15,044 nt of DNA from Scytonema sp. UIC 10036 (GCF_009725235.1 NZ_WJFC01000270.1:1-15044), one strand, 5' to 3'; numbered from the stretch's first letter, positions 8,001 through 14,764 are shown. Program-made: numbers and translations. Notes: generated by a model not told the origin, from the sequence alone.

Positions 8001-8437
8001 GCTTCCAACCATTGGCGTTGATTGGCTTGAGCTTGTGCGTTCTGCTGGAGTTGTTGTTCCAATTGCTGGCGCGACTGCAAAGCTTCAATGGTTCGTTGCA
8101 GTTCAACAATTTGCAGTTGCAGTTGTGCATTGGCTTGACACAATTGGGATGTTCGTTCTGCTACAAGTTCTTCGATGTTGCGATCGGATCTTTGTTGTGT
8201 TTCCTCTGCTTGATGGCAAGCTTCAAGCTTATCGTTTCTGGAGTAATGGTTGTTAAAAGACAAATCACATTGCAAGCTACGAGCATACCGTTCCACCAAC
8301 TCAGAACGCGAAAACCCACGTTCACGCGCCTGCTGTTTTAGAATCTGCCAAGCTGTCTGGGTGAGGGATAAGTTGACTGCTTGCTTCGGTTCTTTTTCCC
8401 AGCTGTGGATAAATTTTCCCGTTCTGTCACGCTTCAT
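5018..8437 (-). CDS. Hybrid histidine kinase with N-terminal ribbon-helix-helix, PAS, GAF and receiver domains
   Basis: An 1139-residue soluble hybrid kinase. Residues 18-53 (KQAVNLSLTQTAWQILKQQA, then FSRSELVERYAR) have the strand-helix-helix pattern of ribbon-helix-helix DNA-binding domains, fused to a signalling kinase. Then come a Gln-rich coiled coil (about 75-145), PAS 1 (about 145-262), PAS 2 with PAC (about 280-390), two GAF domains (about 410-565 and 595-745), HisKA with His772 ([20 protein letters not shown]), a GHKL ATPase (Asn889, [12 protein letters not shown]) and a receiver. The receiver has acidic residues D1014-D1016, phospho-acceptor Asp1058 (LLADIGMPKMDG), Thr1090 and Lys1112. 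All key residues are present. The usual Arg of [10 protein letters not shown] is Cys824 here. The ATG at 8437 is kept because the ribbon-helix-helix segment begins right after it; no Shine-Dalgarno is seen. A palindrome lies 11 bp upstream, which suggests binding to its own operator. The gene lies 59 bp downstream of the CHAT gene. Confidence 0.93.
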   Translation of the reverse strand: MKRDRTGKFIHSWEKEPKQAVNLSLTQTAWQILKQQARERGFSRSELVERYARSLQCDLSFNNHYSRNDKLEACHQAEETQQRSDRNIEELVAERTSQLCQANAQLQLQIVELQRTIEALQSRQQLEQQLQQNAQAQANQRQWLEAVLNLLPIPLVFIEPQTARFTFSNQAANEMAGGKIPDDRSAGVYDVEFSCTDATGELIPPNRLPAVRVARGEKIHGAELNWHTPTGVYSLLVYADTLPAMHEQPATCVMVFQNIRSRKQAEEAIAAHAQRLNLALTAAKMGDWSWDAATDIVTFSERAAEIFGIPPGPYMTWTQMRDLLHQEDRERTRLAVEEAIQEHKDYDVEYRVLHPNGSERWVAAKGRAQYSVSGDALGMLGVVQDITELKQIEQQERFLAQASQTFAAASLDLQTVLNTITRLVSEYTNDVCVLSLLSEDGQWLDPVSVYHVDSEVREFANELLKSYPRRADEGIGGRVMQTGEPLLMPVTSQQEFRAIIKPEYHRYLDRFKVYSTLLVPLKVRGQAIGVLSLTRNHPGEPHNIDDQSLFQDLADRAGLAIANAHLYQQTQQARLIAEHTADRTARLQSVTTALSEALTPSQAALVIVEQSTAVLNAGCAMVAILNDDGTDLEVIHSIGYEQNLLDAWRSIPLTSSVPLAEAVRTGTPIWEEPLEERLARYPHLRDAYTQYNFTAWISLPLMVEGRALGGMSFGFVEFCPLSDDERAFILAMAQQCAQAIARAKLYEAEQRAKAAAEAANRIRDEFLAVLSHELRTPMNPILGWTKLLRGGNLDASKVAAALLTIERNAKLQVQLIEDLLDISCILQGKLSLNSSPIDLRLIIEEALKTVQLAAQAKAIQIQSYFEPNAVNVLGDATRLQQVIWNMLSNAIKFTPNSGRVEIHLKRVGNQAQIAVSDTGKGIKPDFLPYVFDYFRQADSSITRSFGGLGLGLAIARHIIELHGGTVRADSPGEGQGATFTITLPLMSAITSMNQEVAFMQDALTLQGIQILAVDDDADNLELVTFVLEQAGACVISVSSAQEALEKLQQTQFDILLADIGMPKMDGYTLLRQVRTMPSEKGGLIPAIALTAYAGEMNQQQALAAGFQLHISKPIDPEVLIEAVIQNVPARSTMLSNERE

Positions 8438-8448
8438 GGCGGTGTTAC

Positions 8449-8464
8449 CCGTATACCTATACGG
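8449..8464. promoter_or_regulatory. Perfect 16-bp palindrome, candidate operator
   Basis: CCGTATA (8449-8455) and TATACGG (8458-8464) are exact reverse complements around a CC centre. On the minus strand it lies between the TATAAT box (8477-8482) and the kinase ATG (8437), starting about 11 bp before the start codon. A repressor bound there would block initiation or early elongation. The downstream protein begins with a ribbon-helix-helix, and such domains read short palindromes, so autoregulation is a natural hypothesis. Confidence 0.5.
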
Positions 8465-8476
8465 CTATTTATATAT

Positions 8477-8482
8477 ATTATA
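8477..8482 (-). promoter_or_regulatory. -10 box of the hybrid kinase gene
   Basis: An exact TATAAT on the minus strand, 39 bp upstream of the ATG, in an AT-rich run (8466-8482). No good -35 hexamer is found at the usual distance, which would fall in the 3' end of the CHAT gene. The promoter may need an activator or be weak. Confidence 0.4.
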
Positions 8483-8496
8483 AAGTCTGACTGCAT

Positions 8497-11400
8497 TTAT
8501 GCTCCTTGACAAATCCAAGCACCCCAGTAAACAGGGTGTCTCAGTGGTGTATCGTCCTCGCTACGATGAATTTGACTGTGTGCAGATAATTCTGTTACAA
8601 ACAATAATTCTTTCAATATCTCAGTACCTAATGTAGACTGCCGTAATTCTTTCACAGTGATTTTGCGGGTGTAATTTTGGGCATTCTGTAATGCTTCTGC
8701 ATATTCCATGCCTGAGTGCAAATTATCAAAAAATCGTTCCATCAACAAAGCAGTTGCTCGATCGGGGACTTTCCACAAACTCATCACTAATGTTTTTGCT
8801 CCCGCTACGGCAAAAGCACGACGCAATCCAAATACTCCTTCACCAATTTTTATGTCTCCTCTACCAGTATCGCAGGCGGATAACACAGTGAGTTCGTTCC
8901 CCCACAAATCCAAACTGGCAATATCTTGGGCTAAGAGAAATCCTTTACCTGCTTGAGGAGGTAGAGTTCCACCAGAGAGCCAAGTATTAGCTCCTGCTAA
9001 AGCAAGTCCCGAGCGCATCATGGGGTTTTTTACTGTTGAGAGGGCAAAATGCTCGAACTCTTCTTCTTTGACTTTAGGTGGTTCTTGTTGTGAGTCTGGT
9101 AAGAACAAACCGTGGGTGGCGATGAGCATGATGTTAGGACATTCATGGGTGGTTAGGTGTGTTTCCAGTGCTTCTGTGCCTGCGTATAACTTTACACTTT
9201 TGAGCTTTTTGGCGACACTTTCACCAAGAAATCTTGTACCGTGAGCGCGGGATAAAAGGTTACCATCAAGAGTGTTGATAAATTCTTCGTTTGAGGGTTG
9301 TTTTTGACCAGTGACCAGTGACCAGTGACCAGTGACCAGTGACGTTTTGATAAATTCTTCGTTTGAGGATTGTTTTTGTGCGATCGCAGTTTCCACTTGA
9401 GTGTTTTGTGACTTTTTCTCCAGGTTATCTCCCGAAGAGGACATGATACTTGTTGGCTCGCTAGCTAAATCAAAATCTGGATCGGCTATTATTAGAGATA
9501 TATTCGCAGCCCTCGTTGTCTGAACTCTAGAGCGGAGAATATCGCGTCCAACTCCTAAATATGAGATGGTGTATTCATCCATAAGAAGATGTGTACCTGT
9601 TTCATCTAGTGGTAATATTTGAAAAGGTACTAGGTTGATGTTTCCATCTGGTGCAATTATCAAACGTTTGTAGCCTCTGATTCCCTTAAGAATTGGCTGA
9701 AAAAGTGTTTGACTGAGTTGGATAGCTGCTTTGGAAACGTATGGTGTAGTTTGCGACTGAGGTAGAGAAGGCTTTTTGCTCCATGCTAGTGCTTTTGTGG
9801 TAGGTTTAGATGTTTGTGAATGAAACTCCTGAATTAAGTTATCAATGGGTTCTACATCTCCTAAATCGATCGCTTGCACTGCATCTGGTTGGTCAGATGG
9901 TAGAATGAACGCTAGATAACGAGGAGCATGCCATTGTTTATCTCCCTTAGCCCGGACTGCATGAAAATCAAAAACATCGAAGCGGACAAATTCAATTAAA
10001 ATCGAATGAGTTGGTAATGCTTCAGCTACTGCAAAACGGTTGGGAAGTTGCTCGGCTAATTGAATTTCCGGGACTTGAGATGCAAGTTGCTTTTGTAGGT
10101 TATTGTGTTGTGTTTCAAGTTGCGCTAACTGTTGTTGATATGCGGTGAAATCGCTGATTCTAGATGCGGAGAAAGTCAAGGTGACTAACTGCGCGTTCAA
10201 CTCACCCAGTTGACGGAACTTGTCTTGAAGATGGGGATAGCGATCGCTATACATAGCTTGGTTTTGGGCTGCGAGGGAAGCAGCTGTTAGAGCTTTGCGT
10301 TTCAGCACAAAATCCAACGCTTGCTGCTTGGCGCTATCTGAATCCAACAGATGCTGGTAAATTAATGAGAGAAACAAATCAAAATTGCCTCGAAGTTTCT
10401 CAATCAAGGCAAAGCGATCGCTATCGGAACTAAAGGCAAACACTCGACTAATTAACTTGTCATTAATATAACTTGCTTGGACACGGTAAGACAAAGCGTC
10501 CTCTGGGCGATCGCTAGCTGTTAATATAGTTGCAAGAGTATTTAAACTTTGTCCAACATCTGGATGTTCTTCACCTAGTAGCCGTTTCCTCAGTTCCAAA
10601 GCTTCTGAGTATTTCCGTTCTGCTTCAAAATACCGCCCAAGCGACAAATCTATTTCTGCCAAACTATTTAAACTGCGAGCCACATCAGGATGCTCTTCTC
10701 CTAATAAAGATTTTCTAATTCTTAAGACTTCTAAATGGATTTTTTCTGCTTCTAAATAGCGCCTTTGTAAAGTATAAATGGCGGCTAAATTACTCAGACT
10801 GCTTGCGACTTGTGGATGTCGATCCCCAAATACCTCTTTGACAATTGCCAAAGCTTCTAAGAATAATGACTCTGCTTGAGAATATTTAAACTGAGTGTCG
10901 TATAATACTGCTAAGTTGTTAAGGCTAGTAGCTACATCAGGATGCTTCTCTCCTAGCAATTTTTTTCTCATTGCTAATGCTGCTAGGTGCATTTGTTCAG
11001 ATTGAACATATCTTCCTTGCAAACGATAAACTGCTGCTAAATCGTTGAAGCTTTCTGCAATAGAAGGATGTTCCTCTCCCACTACACTTTTTCTAACTTC
11101 TAAAACCTCCAAATACTTTTGTTCGGCTTCCGAGTAACGTCCTTGATCTTGATAAAGCTTTCCTAGATTGTTTAAATAGTCAGCGTAATCGGGATTCTGT
11201 TTGCCTAGTAAGCGATCGCACATTGATAATGCGTCTAAATGCAATTGCTCTGCTTGAGTATAGCGCCCTTGGTGTAAGTAGAGCACTGCAAGATTATTTA
11301 AATTCTCTGCAATATCGGGATGTTCTGAAGGAAACAGACGTTGTCTCATAGAAAAGGCTGCTCGATAATTTTCCTCCGCTTCTGGGTAACGCCCTTGTAG

Positions 11401-12342
11401 AAGATAAATTTCAGCTAAATTACTCAAGCTAGTTGCAACTTCTGGATGCTCGTCTCCAAACACGCTTTTTCTCATTGTCAACGCTTCTATATATTTTTTT
11501 TCTGCTTCCAAATAGCGTCCTTGCTCTTTGTAATTTGCTGCTATATTATTTAAAGTTGATGCAATATAAGGATGATCATCACCTAGCAATTTTTTACAGA
11601 TTGCCAAGGCTTGCAGAAACTTTTCTTCTGCTTGGGAGTAACGCCCTTGTGAATCGTAAAGTACTGCTAAGTTATTTAAGCTGACGGCTACATCATGATG
11701 TTCTGAATCCTGCAAACGTTTAATTTTGTCTATGGCTTCTAAATACTTATTTTCTGCATCTTGATAACGTCCCTGAGACTCATAGAGTGCAGCTAGATTG
11801 TTTAATGTACGCCATATCTCGTGAGCTTCATACTCATTCGGATTTTTCTTTTGGATTTTGATGATTTGTAAATAGAGATTTTCTGCGTCTTGATAACGCC
11901 CTTGTTCTCGATAAACTTCTGCAATATTATTAAGAACAGTTAAAACTTGAGAATGTTCATCTCCTAGTAACCGTTTCCAAAGATTTAAGGAAAGGAAAAA
12001 ATATTGTTCGGCTTGAGAATAATATCCTTGTGATACATAAAGTGCTGCTAGATTGTTTAAAGATTGTGCAACATCTATATGTTCTTCTCCAAACAATCTT
12101 TTTCTTGTCTTTAAGGCTTGTTGATATAAAGGTTCTGCCTCTGAGTAACGTCCTTGCATGCGATATAATTCTGCTAGATTATTTATGCTATCGCAATAAA
12201 CGGGATGTTCGGTATTTTTTGTACTTTGCGCTAACATGATGGCTTGCTTGGCAACAATGACTGCTTGCTTTAAGTCACCTTGTTGACATAGTTGAAAAAC
12301 TTGCGCGTTTAGATTATTTAACTGCTCGATTATTTGTGTCAT
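8497..12342 (-). CDS. TPR-CHAT protein, caspase-like protease
   Basis: A 1281-residue cytoplasmic protein. Residues 47 to about 593 hold thirteen near-regular 42-residue tetratricopeptide units of the kinesin-light-chain type (pattern SLNNLAxLYxxQGRYxEAE ... RKxLLGEEHPDVA), with a degenerate fourteenth unit to about 632. A helical linker (about 640-800) leads to a CHAT domain (about 830-1281). The CHAT catalytic pair is present: His1077 in LIATHGLF and Cys1157 in LSACDTGRGD, plus the typical RSGLALAGAN loop, so it should be an active cysteine protease of the caspase/separase clan. TPR-CHAT proteins are known as cell-death or CRISPR-linked proteases, but no Cas gene adjoins this one. Residues 989-1023 carry a repeat-derived insertion within the CHAT region. 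ATG 12342 has no clear Shine-Dalgarno. Two histidine kinases follow on the same strand, which suggests the TPR array may sense or recruit a partner in that pathway; this is inferred. Confidence 0.93.
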   Translation of the reverse strand: MTQIIEQLNNLNAQVFQLCQQGDLKQAVIVAKQAIMLAQSTKNTEHPVYCDSINNLAELYRMQGRYSEAEPLYQQALKTRKRLFGEEHIDVAQSLNNLAALYVSQGYYSQAEQYFFLSLNLWKRLLGDEHSQVLTVLNNIAEVYREQGRYQDAENLYLQIIKIQKKNPNEYEAHEIWRTLNNLAALYESQGRYQDAENKYLEAIDKIKRLQDSEHHDVAVSLNNLAVLYDSQGRYSQAEEKFLQALAICKKLLGDDHPYIASTLNNIAANYKEQGRYLEAEKKYIEALTMRKSVFGDEHPEVATSLSNLAEIYLLQGRYPEAEENYRAAFSMRQRLFPSEHPDIAENLNNLAVLYLHQGRYTQAEQLHLDALSMCDRLLGKQNPDYADYLNNLGKLYQDQGRYSEAEQKYLEVLEVRKSVVGEEHPSIAESFNDLAAVYRLQGRYVQSEQMHLAALAMRKKLLGEKHPDVATSLNNLAVLYDTQFKYSQAESLFLEALAIVKEVFGDRHPQVASSLSNLAAIYTLQRRYLEAEKIHLEVLRIRKSLLGEEHPDVARSLNSLAEIDLSLGRYFEAERKYSEALELRKRLLGEEHPDVGQSLNTLATILTASDRPEDALSYRVQASYINDKLISRVFAFSSDSDRFALIEKLRGNFDLFLSLIYQHLLDSDSAKQQALDFVLKRKALTAASLAAQNQAMYSDRYPHLQDKFRQLGELNAQLVTLTFSASRISDFTAYQQQLAQLETQHNNLQKQLASQVPEIQLAEQLPNRFAVAEALPTHSILIEFVRFDVFDFHAVRAKGDKQWHAPRYLAFILPSDQPDAVQAIDLGDVEPIDNLIQEFHSQTSKPTTKALAWSKKPSLPQSQTTPYVSKAAIQLSQTLFQPILKGIRGYKRLIIAPDGNINLVPFQILPLDETGTHLLMDEYTISYLGVGRDILRSRVQTTRAANISLIIADPDFDLASEPTSIMSSSGDNLEKKSQNTQVETAIAQKQSSNEEFIKTSLVTGHWSLVTGQKQPSNEEFINTLDGNLLSRAHGTRFLGESVAKKLKSVKLYAGTEALETHLTTHECPNIMLIATHGLFLPDSQQEPPKVKEEEFEHFALSTVKNPMMRSGLALAGANTWLSGGTLPPQAGKGFLLAQDIASLDLWGNELTVLSACDTGRGDIKIGEGVFGLRRAFAVAGAKTLVMSLWKVPDRATALLMERFFDNLHSGMEYAEALQNAQNYTRKITVKELRQSTLGTEILKELLFVTELSAHSQIHRSEDDTPLRHPVYWGAWICQGA
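9275..9378. repeat. Heptamer array inside the CHAT gene, flanked by 32-bp direct repeats
   Basis: Five and a half copies of the 7-mer GACCAGT run from 9306 to 9343. On either side lie two 32-bp direct repeats, 9275-9306 and 9347-9378, differing at one base. The repeat offset is 72 bp, so the coding frame is kept. The protein reads KQSSNEEFIKT, then SLVTGHWSLVTGQ, then KQPSNEEFINT. The insertion lies in a variable loop ahead of the catalytic His and probably does not break the fold. Confidence 0.85.
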
Positions 12343-12589
12343 AAGAGGGTGTTTTAAAAGTTTTGGGCAAATAGAATCTGCTACTACACAAACGCTCTTT
12401 CCTCTGTTGTATCACCTGCTATGCGATTACGAACACCGCCAAGGCAATTATGAATTAAGACTTGACAAATATCTTCTCAAGCATAGGAATAAAGCGGCTG
12501 CATTTTCTTCTATGATGAATTTTGTTTAATTTTAAGTTAATGAAAGCTATTCACACTACACAATCAAGTAAGTGGAGCAATTGTAAAAA
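12343..12589. promoter_or_regulatory. Divergent intergenic region between the CHAT gene and the NTase/HTH operon
   Basis: These 247 bp must hold promoters for both directions. On the plus strand TTGACA (12462-12467) is an exact -35 box, with only a weak -10 (around TAGGAAT, 12484-12490) at suitable spacing. On the minus strand no strong promoter for the CHAT gene was recognised. GGAG at 12574-12577 serves as a loosely spaced ribosome-binding site for the ATG at 12590. Confidence 0.35.
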
Positions 12590-13045
12590 ATGATTCCAGA
12601 GTTTGATGAAAACGGTAATTTACCGCCCGGTATATATTTGATAGAATGGGAGGAGTTCGACGAACGATTTAATTATAATTTAACTAGGCAGCGTCTAATA
12701 AATGGTTTGGAACTAGCAATGACGCATCTTAAAGCAGTTGGTTGCAGAAAAATCTACATAAATGGTAGTTTTGTCAGCAGTAAACCAAAACCGGGAGATT
12801 TTGATGCTTGTTGGGAGGAAAATGGAGTAGATATTAAAGAGTTGAAGTTTCTAGCTCCGACTTTATATAACTTTGCGTTGCAACGCGCCGACCAGAAAAT
12901 TAAATACAGAGGTGAAATCTTCCCAGCCAATTATCCAGCAAATGAATCTGCTACTCCATACATAGATTTTTTTCAATTTGATACAAGAACCAATATCCGT
13001 AAGGGCATCATAGCTATAGATTTAGCAAGGTGGATAGCGTTATGA
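12590..13045 (+). CDS. Minimal nucleotidyltransferase-like protein (DUF6932-like), possible toxin
   Basis: A 151-residue soluble protein. The core YINGSFVSSKPKPGDFDACW (about 57-75) shows the nucleotidyltransferase signature: GS (59-60) followed by DxD (D70, D72). A later acidic residue (D126 in YIDFFQFD, or D131) is a candidate third metal ligand. The family resembles the small cyanobacterial NTase-like proteins called DUF6932; this assignment is from memory. It is too short for a tRNA-processing or polymerase enzyme and fits the minimal NTases found in toxin-antitoxin and abortive-infection pairs. Its stop overlaps the next start as ATGA, so the two are translationally coupled. The ATG at 12590 has GGAG about 12 nt upstream, a long spacing. 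Substrate and toxicity are unknown. Confidence 0.75.
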   Translation: MIPEFDENGNLPPGIYLIEWEEFDERFNYNLTRQRLINGLELAMTHLKAVGCRKIYINGSFVSSKPKPGDFDACWEENGVDIKELKFLAPTLYNFALQRADQKIKYRGEIFPANYPANESATPYIDFFQFDTRTNIRKGIIAIDLARWIAL

Positions 13046-13593
13046 TAAAGAATGAGCAACAATATCATAATACCAAAGAGTGGTTACAAAAATTTGAACA
13101 ATCGGTAGCAGGGATTGATAATGATGAGAGTTTGAAAGCAGATCCGCTACGATGGCAGCTATATAGGGATGCATACCAAAGCCAAGTGGAGGTGTTTAAG
13201 GCAGAAATTGCTGAATATGAAAGACTAACTAATTGCGATCGCAACCAACCTATAAAAATCCAAGTTGAAAGCTTCAATAAACTGCCAGATGTGTTAATAA
13301 AAGCTCGTATAGCTGCCTTGATAAGCCAGAAAGAACTCGCTGATATCTTAGGCATCTCTGAACAACGAATCAAAGAGTGCGAAGAGCAGGATTATCAATG
13401 TGCTAGTTTTCTAGAAATCCTAGATGTCAGTGAAGCATTAGGTGTAGAATTGAAAAATGCGTCTGTACAAGTTGATTTTGAAGAAATAGAAGAATTTAAG
13501 AAAGTAGCTGATAAATGGCGTAACCGACAACAAGAAAAGAAAAATATTACAAGCTCAACTTTATTCAACGAAAGTAATCTCGAAACAGCTTGA
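13042..13593 (+). CDS. XRE-family helix-turn-helix protein, possible antitoxin
   Basis: A 183-residue protein read from ATG 13042, which overlaps the upstream stop by 4 bp (ATGA) and has AAGGTGG at 13027-13033 as ribosome-binding sequence. An in-frame GTG at 13030 would add four residues and is less likely. The N-terminal part (1-63; MIKNEQQYHNTKEWLQKFEQ onward) is an amphipathic helical region common in phage- and antitoxin-type XRE proteins. The helix-turn-helix is at about 85-137 (IKARIAALISQKELADILGI, then SEQRIKECEEQDYQCASF). The C-terminus (145-183) is acidic then basic and probably flexible. It probably represses its own operon and may neutralise the NTase-like partner. The role as antitoxin is inferred from the pairing and order. 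Confidence 0.8.
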   Translation: MIKNEQQYHNTKEWLQKFEQSVAGIDNDESLKADPLRWQLYRDAYQSQVEVFKAEIAEYERLTNCDRNQPIKIQVESFNKLPDVLIKARIAALISQKELADILGISEQRIKECEEQDYQCASFLEILDVSEALGVELKNASVQVDFEEIEEFKKVADKWRNRQQEKKNITSSTLFNESNLETA

Positions 13594-13628
13594 GCATAAA
13601 AATCATAGTAAAATTCATTTATCCCATC

Positions 13629-13656
13629 GTAGGGGCGCAATGCCTTGCGCCCCTAC
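13629..13656. repeat. Perfect 12-bp-arm hairpin downstream of the operon
   Basis: GTAGGGGCGCAA (13629-13640) and TTGCGCCCCTAC (13645-13656) pair perfectly around a TGCC loop. It is a cyanobacterial dispersed palindrome of the GC-rich type. Lying 36 bp after the operon stop, with TTTATTTT at 13660-13667, it could also serve as a terminator. The rest of 13594-13750 holds nothing else that is recognisable. Confidence 0.75.
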
Positions 13657-13753
13657 ACGTTTATTTTGGCTTTGGGAGAATTTATTTTTGGTGTTCCCTA
13701 ATAAGAAATTAAGGTATTAAACTCTATAGCCGCGCTGCGAAAAACCTGACCAC

Positions 13754-13902
13754 ACTTATCCATAAGTCGTTAAGTAGGGAGGTGAACCCACAGCGCTAGT
13801 TTTTAATTTAATATGAGGAGTGCGTAGCACTTGCACAGTATTCCTTCGCCATTTTGGTCGAGGTGTTTGCCGTAGCTTGCCATGCATCCGACAGTTAGTC
13901 GG
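13754..13902 (-). ncRNA. Structured stretch after the second TnpB remnant, candidate guide-RNA relic
   Basis: On the minus strand, directly after the TnpB-related frame ends, three small perfect stems occur: 13888-13902 (CCGAC/GTCGG), 13819-13831 (AGTGC/GCACT) and 13754-13767 (ACTTAT/ATAAGT). A short open frame covers part of this stretch but resembles no known protein. By analogy with IS605-family elements, this 3' end is where the guide RNA and element end would lie. Low confidence. Confidence 0.25.
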
Positions 13903-14203
13903 AACCTGTTTGTCTCCCTTGAAAATAAAATTTATGACGATTAAAACCACCACAAATATTTATTTTTCTGCCAACCCGACTCCATACATTCGACTTTAAG
14001 CAGTCCTCTGGCTTTTTAAAGTAAATTGCATTTTGTTTGGGAAGCTTTTCAGTTCTACCTTGACCACGACGCGCTATGACTATGGCAGCAGAACAACCAG
14101 AGTTGAGCCACAACATAGCCATGTATTTCGTGACTCCGATGATTGAGGTATAAGCAGCGTTAACTTTAATTAAGCTAACACCTTGCCTGATGCAGCGTGT
14201 TTC
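13895..14203 (-). pseudogene. 5'-truncated TnpB-related (IS605 OrfB-type) C-terminal remnant
   Basis: The minus strand reads TRCIRQGVSLIKVNAAYTSI, then IGVTKYMAMLWLNSGCSAAI and VIARRGQGRTEKLP, before a TAA at 13895-13897. This follows the C-terminal pattern VNPAYTSxIGxxKYM...AAxVIARRxxGxxEKxP of TnpB-related proteins, continuing into a SNVWSRVGRKI segment. The frame has no start. It is open in the same frame as the TGA that ends the DUF4384 gene (14204-14206), so the break point lies at that stop or nearby. All upstream catalytic regions are gone, and it is a non-functional relic of a different TnpB subtype from the one at 1485-1979. Confidence 0.6.
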
Positions 14204-14668
14204 TCATTGGGGTGCTCCCGGTTGAGTCACCGTATATTCCGTGTATAAAACTTGAGAGTTTTCAGTTTGTTTAACAAATTCTATTAATTGCGTGAGATGA
14301 TATTCTACTAATTCCAAAGCATCTTCGTTTCCTTGGGGTAGCCATTGCAAATTAGGCTCTTTCTGAGTCAGGACTGCTAAAACCTGCTCTTTTCCTGGCG
14401 TACCTTCCATGGGAAATGCAGTCATAGGTGAACCTTCTTGAGGAAGGCTTGTTTTGCCTGTTTCTAGCTTACTTTGAGGTGCAAAACATGATGGACAAAA
14501 ACACCAAATTTGTCCTGATGTATCTCTTTGGATTAAAAGCAAATATCCAGGTGTTTCAAAATTAACTTCAAATTGAATGTGAGTACCTAAATTAACAGAT
14601 TTTTCGTAACGACTGGGTTGTTTCGTTCCCCAACTTAATGTTTTTTCTTTGACTACAACAATTCCCAT
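14204..14668 (-). CDS. DUF4384-domain protein, possibly missing its native start
   Basis: A 154-residue frame from ATG 14668. It has the DUF4384 pattern: LGTHIQFEVNFETPGYLLLI (about 27-46), IWCFCPSCFAPQSKLETGKT (about 54-73), FPMEGTPGKEQVLAVLT and the acidic tail region LELVEYHL. DUF4384 is a beta-rich domain often attached to or near caspase-like and kinase proteins in cyanobacteria; its role is unproven. The coding pattern continues upstream of the ATG in the same frame (EKLTPLDQLWQQLTALGSLT, then EQ) to 14743. There it meets a TAA (14744-14746) with no ATG, GTG or TTG between. Either translation starts internally at 14668 or the true 5' end was lost when the CRISPR-bearing DNA joined. A 12-bp palindrome TACATTAATGTA (14740-14751) marks that point. 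No Shine-Dalgarno precedes 14668. Confidence 0.7.
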   Translation of the reverse strand: MGIVVVKEKTLSWGTKQPSRYEKSVNLGTHIQFEVNFETPGYLLLIQRDTSGQIWCFCPSCFAPQSKLETGKTSLPQEGSPMTAFPMEGTPGKEQVLAVLTQKEPNLQWLPQGNEDALELVEYHLTQLIEFVKQTENSQVLYTEYTVTQPGAPQ

Positions 14669-14764
14669 CTGTTCTGTAAGAGAGCCAAGTGCTGTGAGTT
14701 GTTGCCAAAGTTGGTCCAGAGGTGTTAACTTTTCAAGTTTACATTAATGTATCTCCTAGCAGTG

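Noticed and set aside
7345..8341. Long plus-strand open frames (199 and 194 codons) opposite the hybrid kinase gene
   Set aside because: They are antisense shadows of a strongly supported kinase reading frame with continuous domain motifs. Their products resemble nothing and lack ribosome-binding sites.
8497..12342. CHAT protease as part of a type III-E CRISPR (Craspase) system
   Set aside because: No Cas7-11-like effector or other cas gene is present. The kinesin-light-chain-type TPR array is the common cyanobacterial form, and the CRISPR array is more than 2 kb away with unrelated genes between.
13815..13835. GTGCG at 13820-13824 as the 5' end of a group II intron
   Set aside because: No domain V-like hairpin or reverse-transcriptase motif was found near it on either strand.
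13756..13953. Minus-strand 65-codon frame in the IS remnant
   Set aside because: It is out of frame with the TnpB-related remnant and matches no family that I recognise. It overlaps small hairpins, so a structured non-coding end is more likely.
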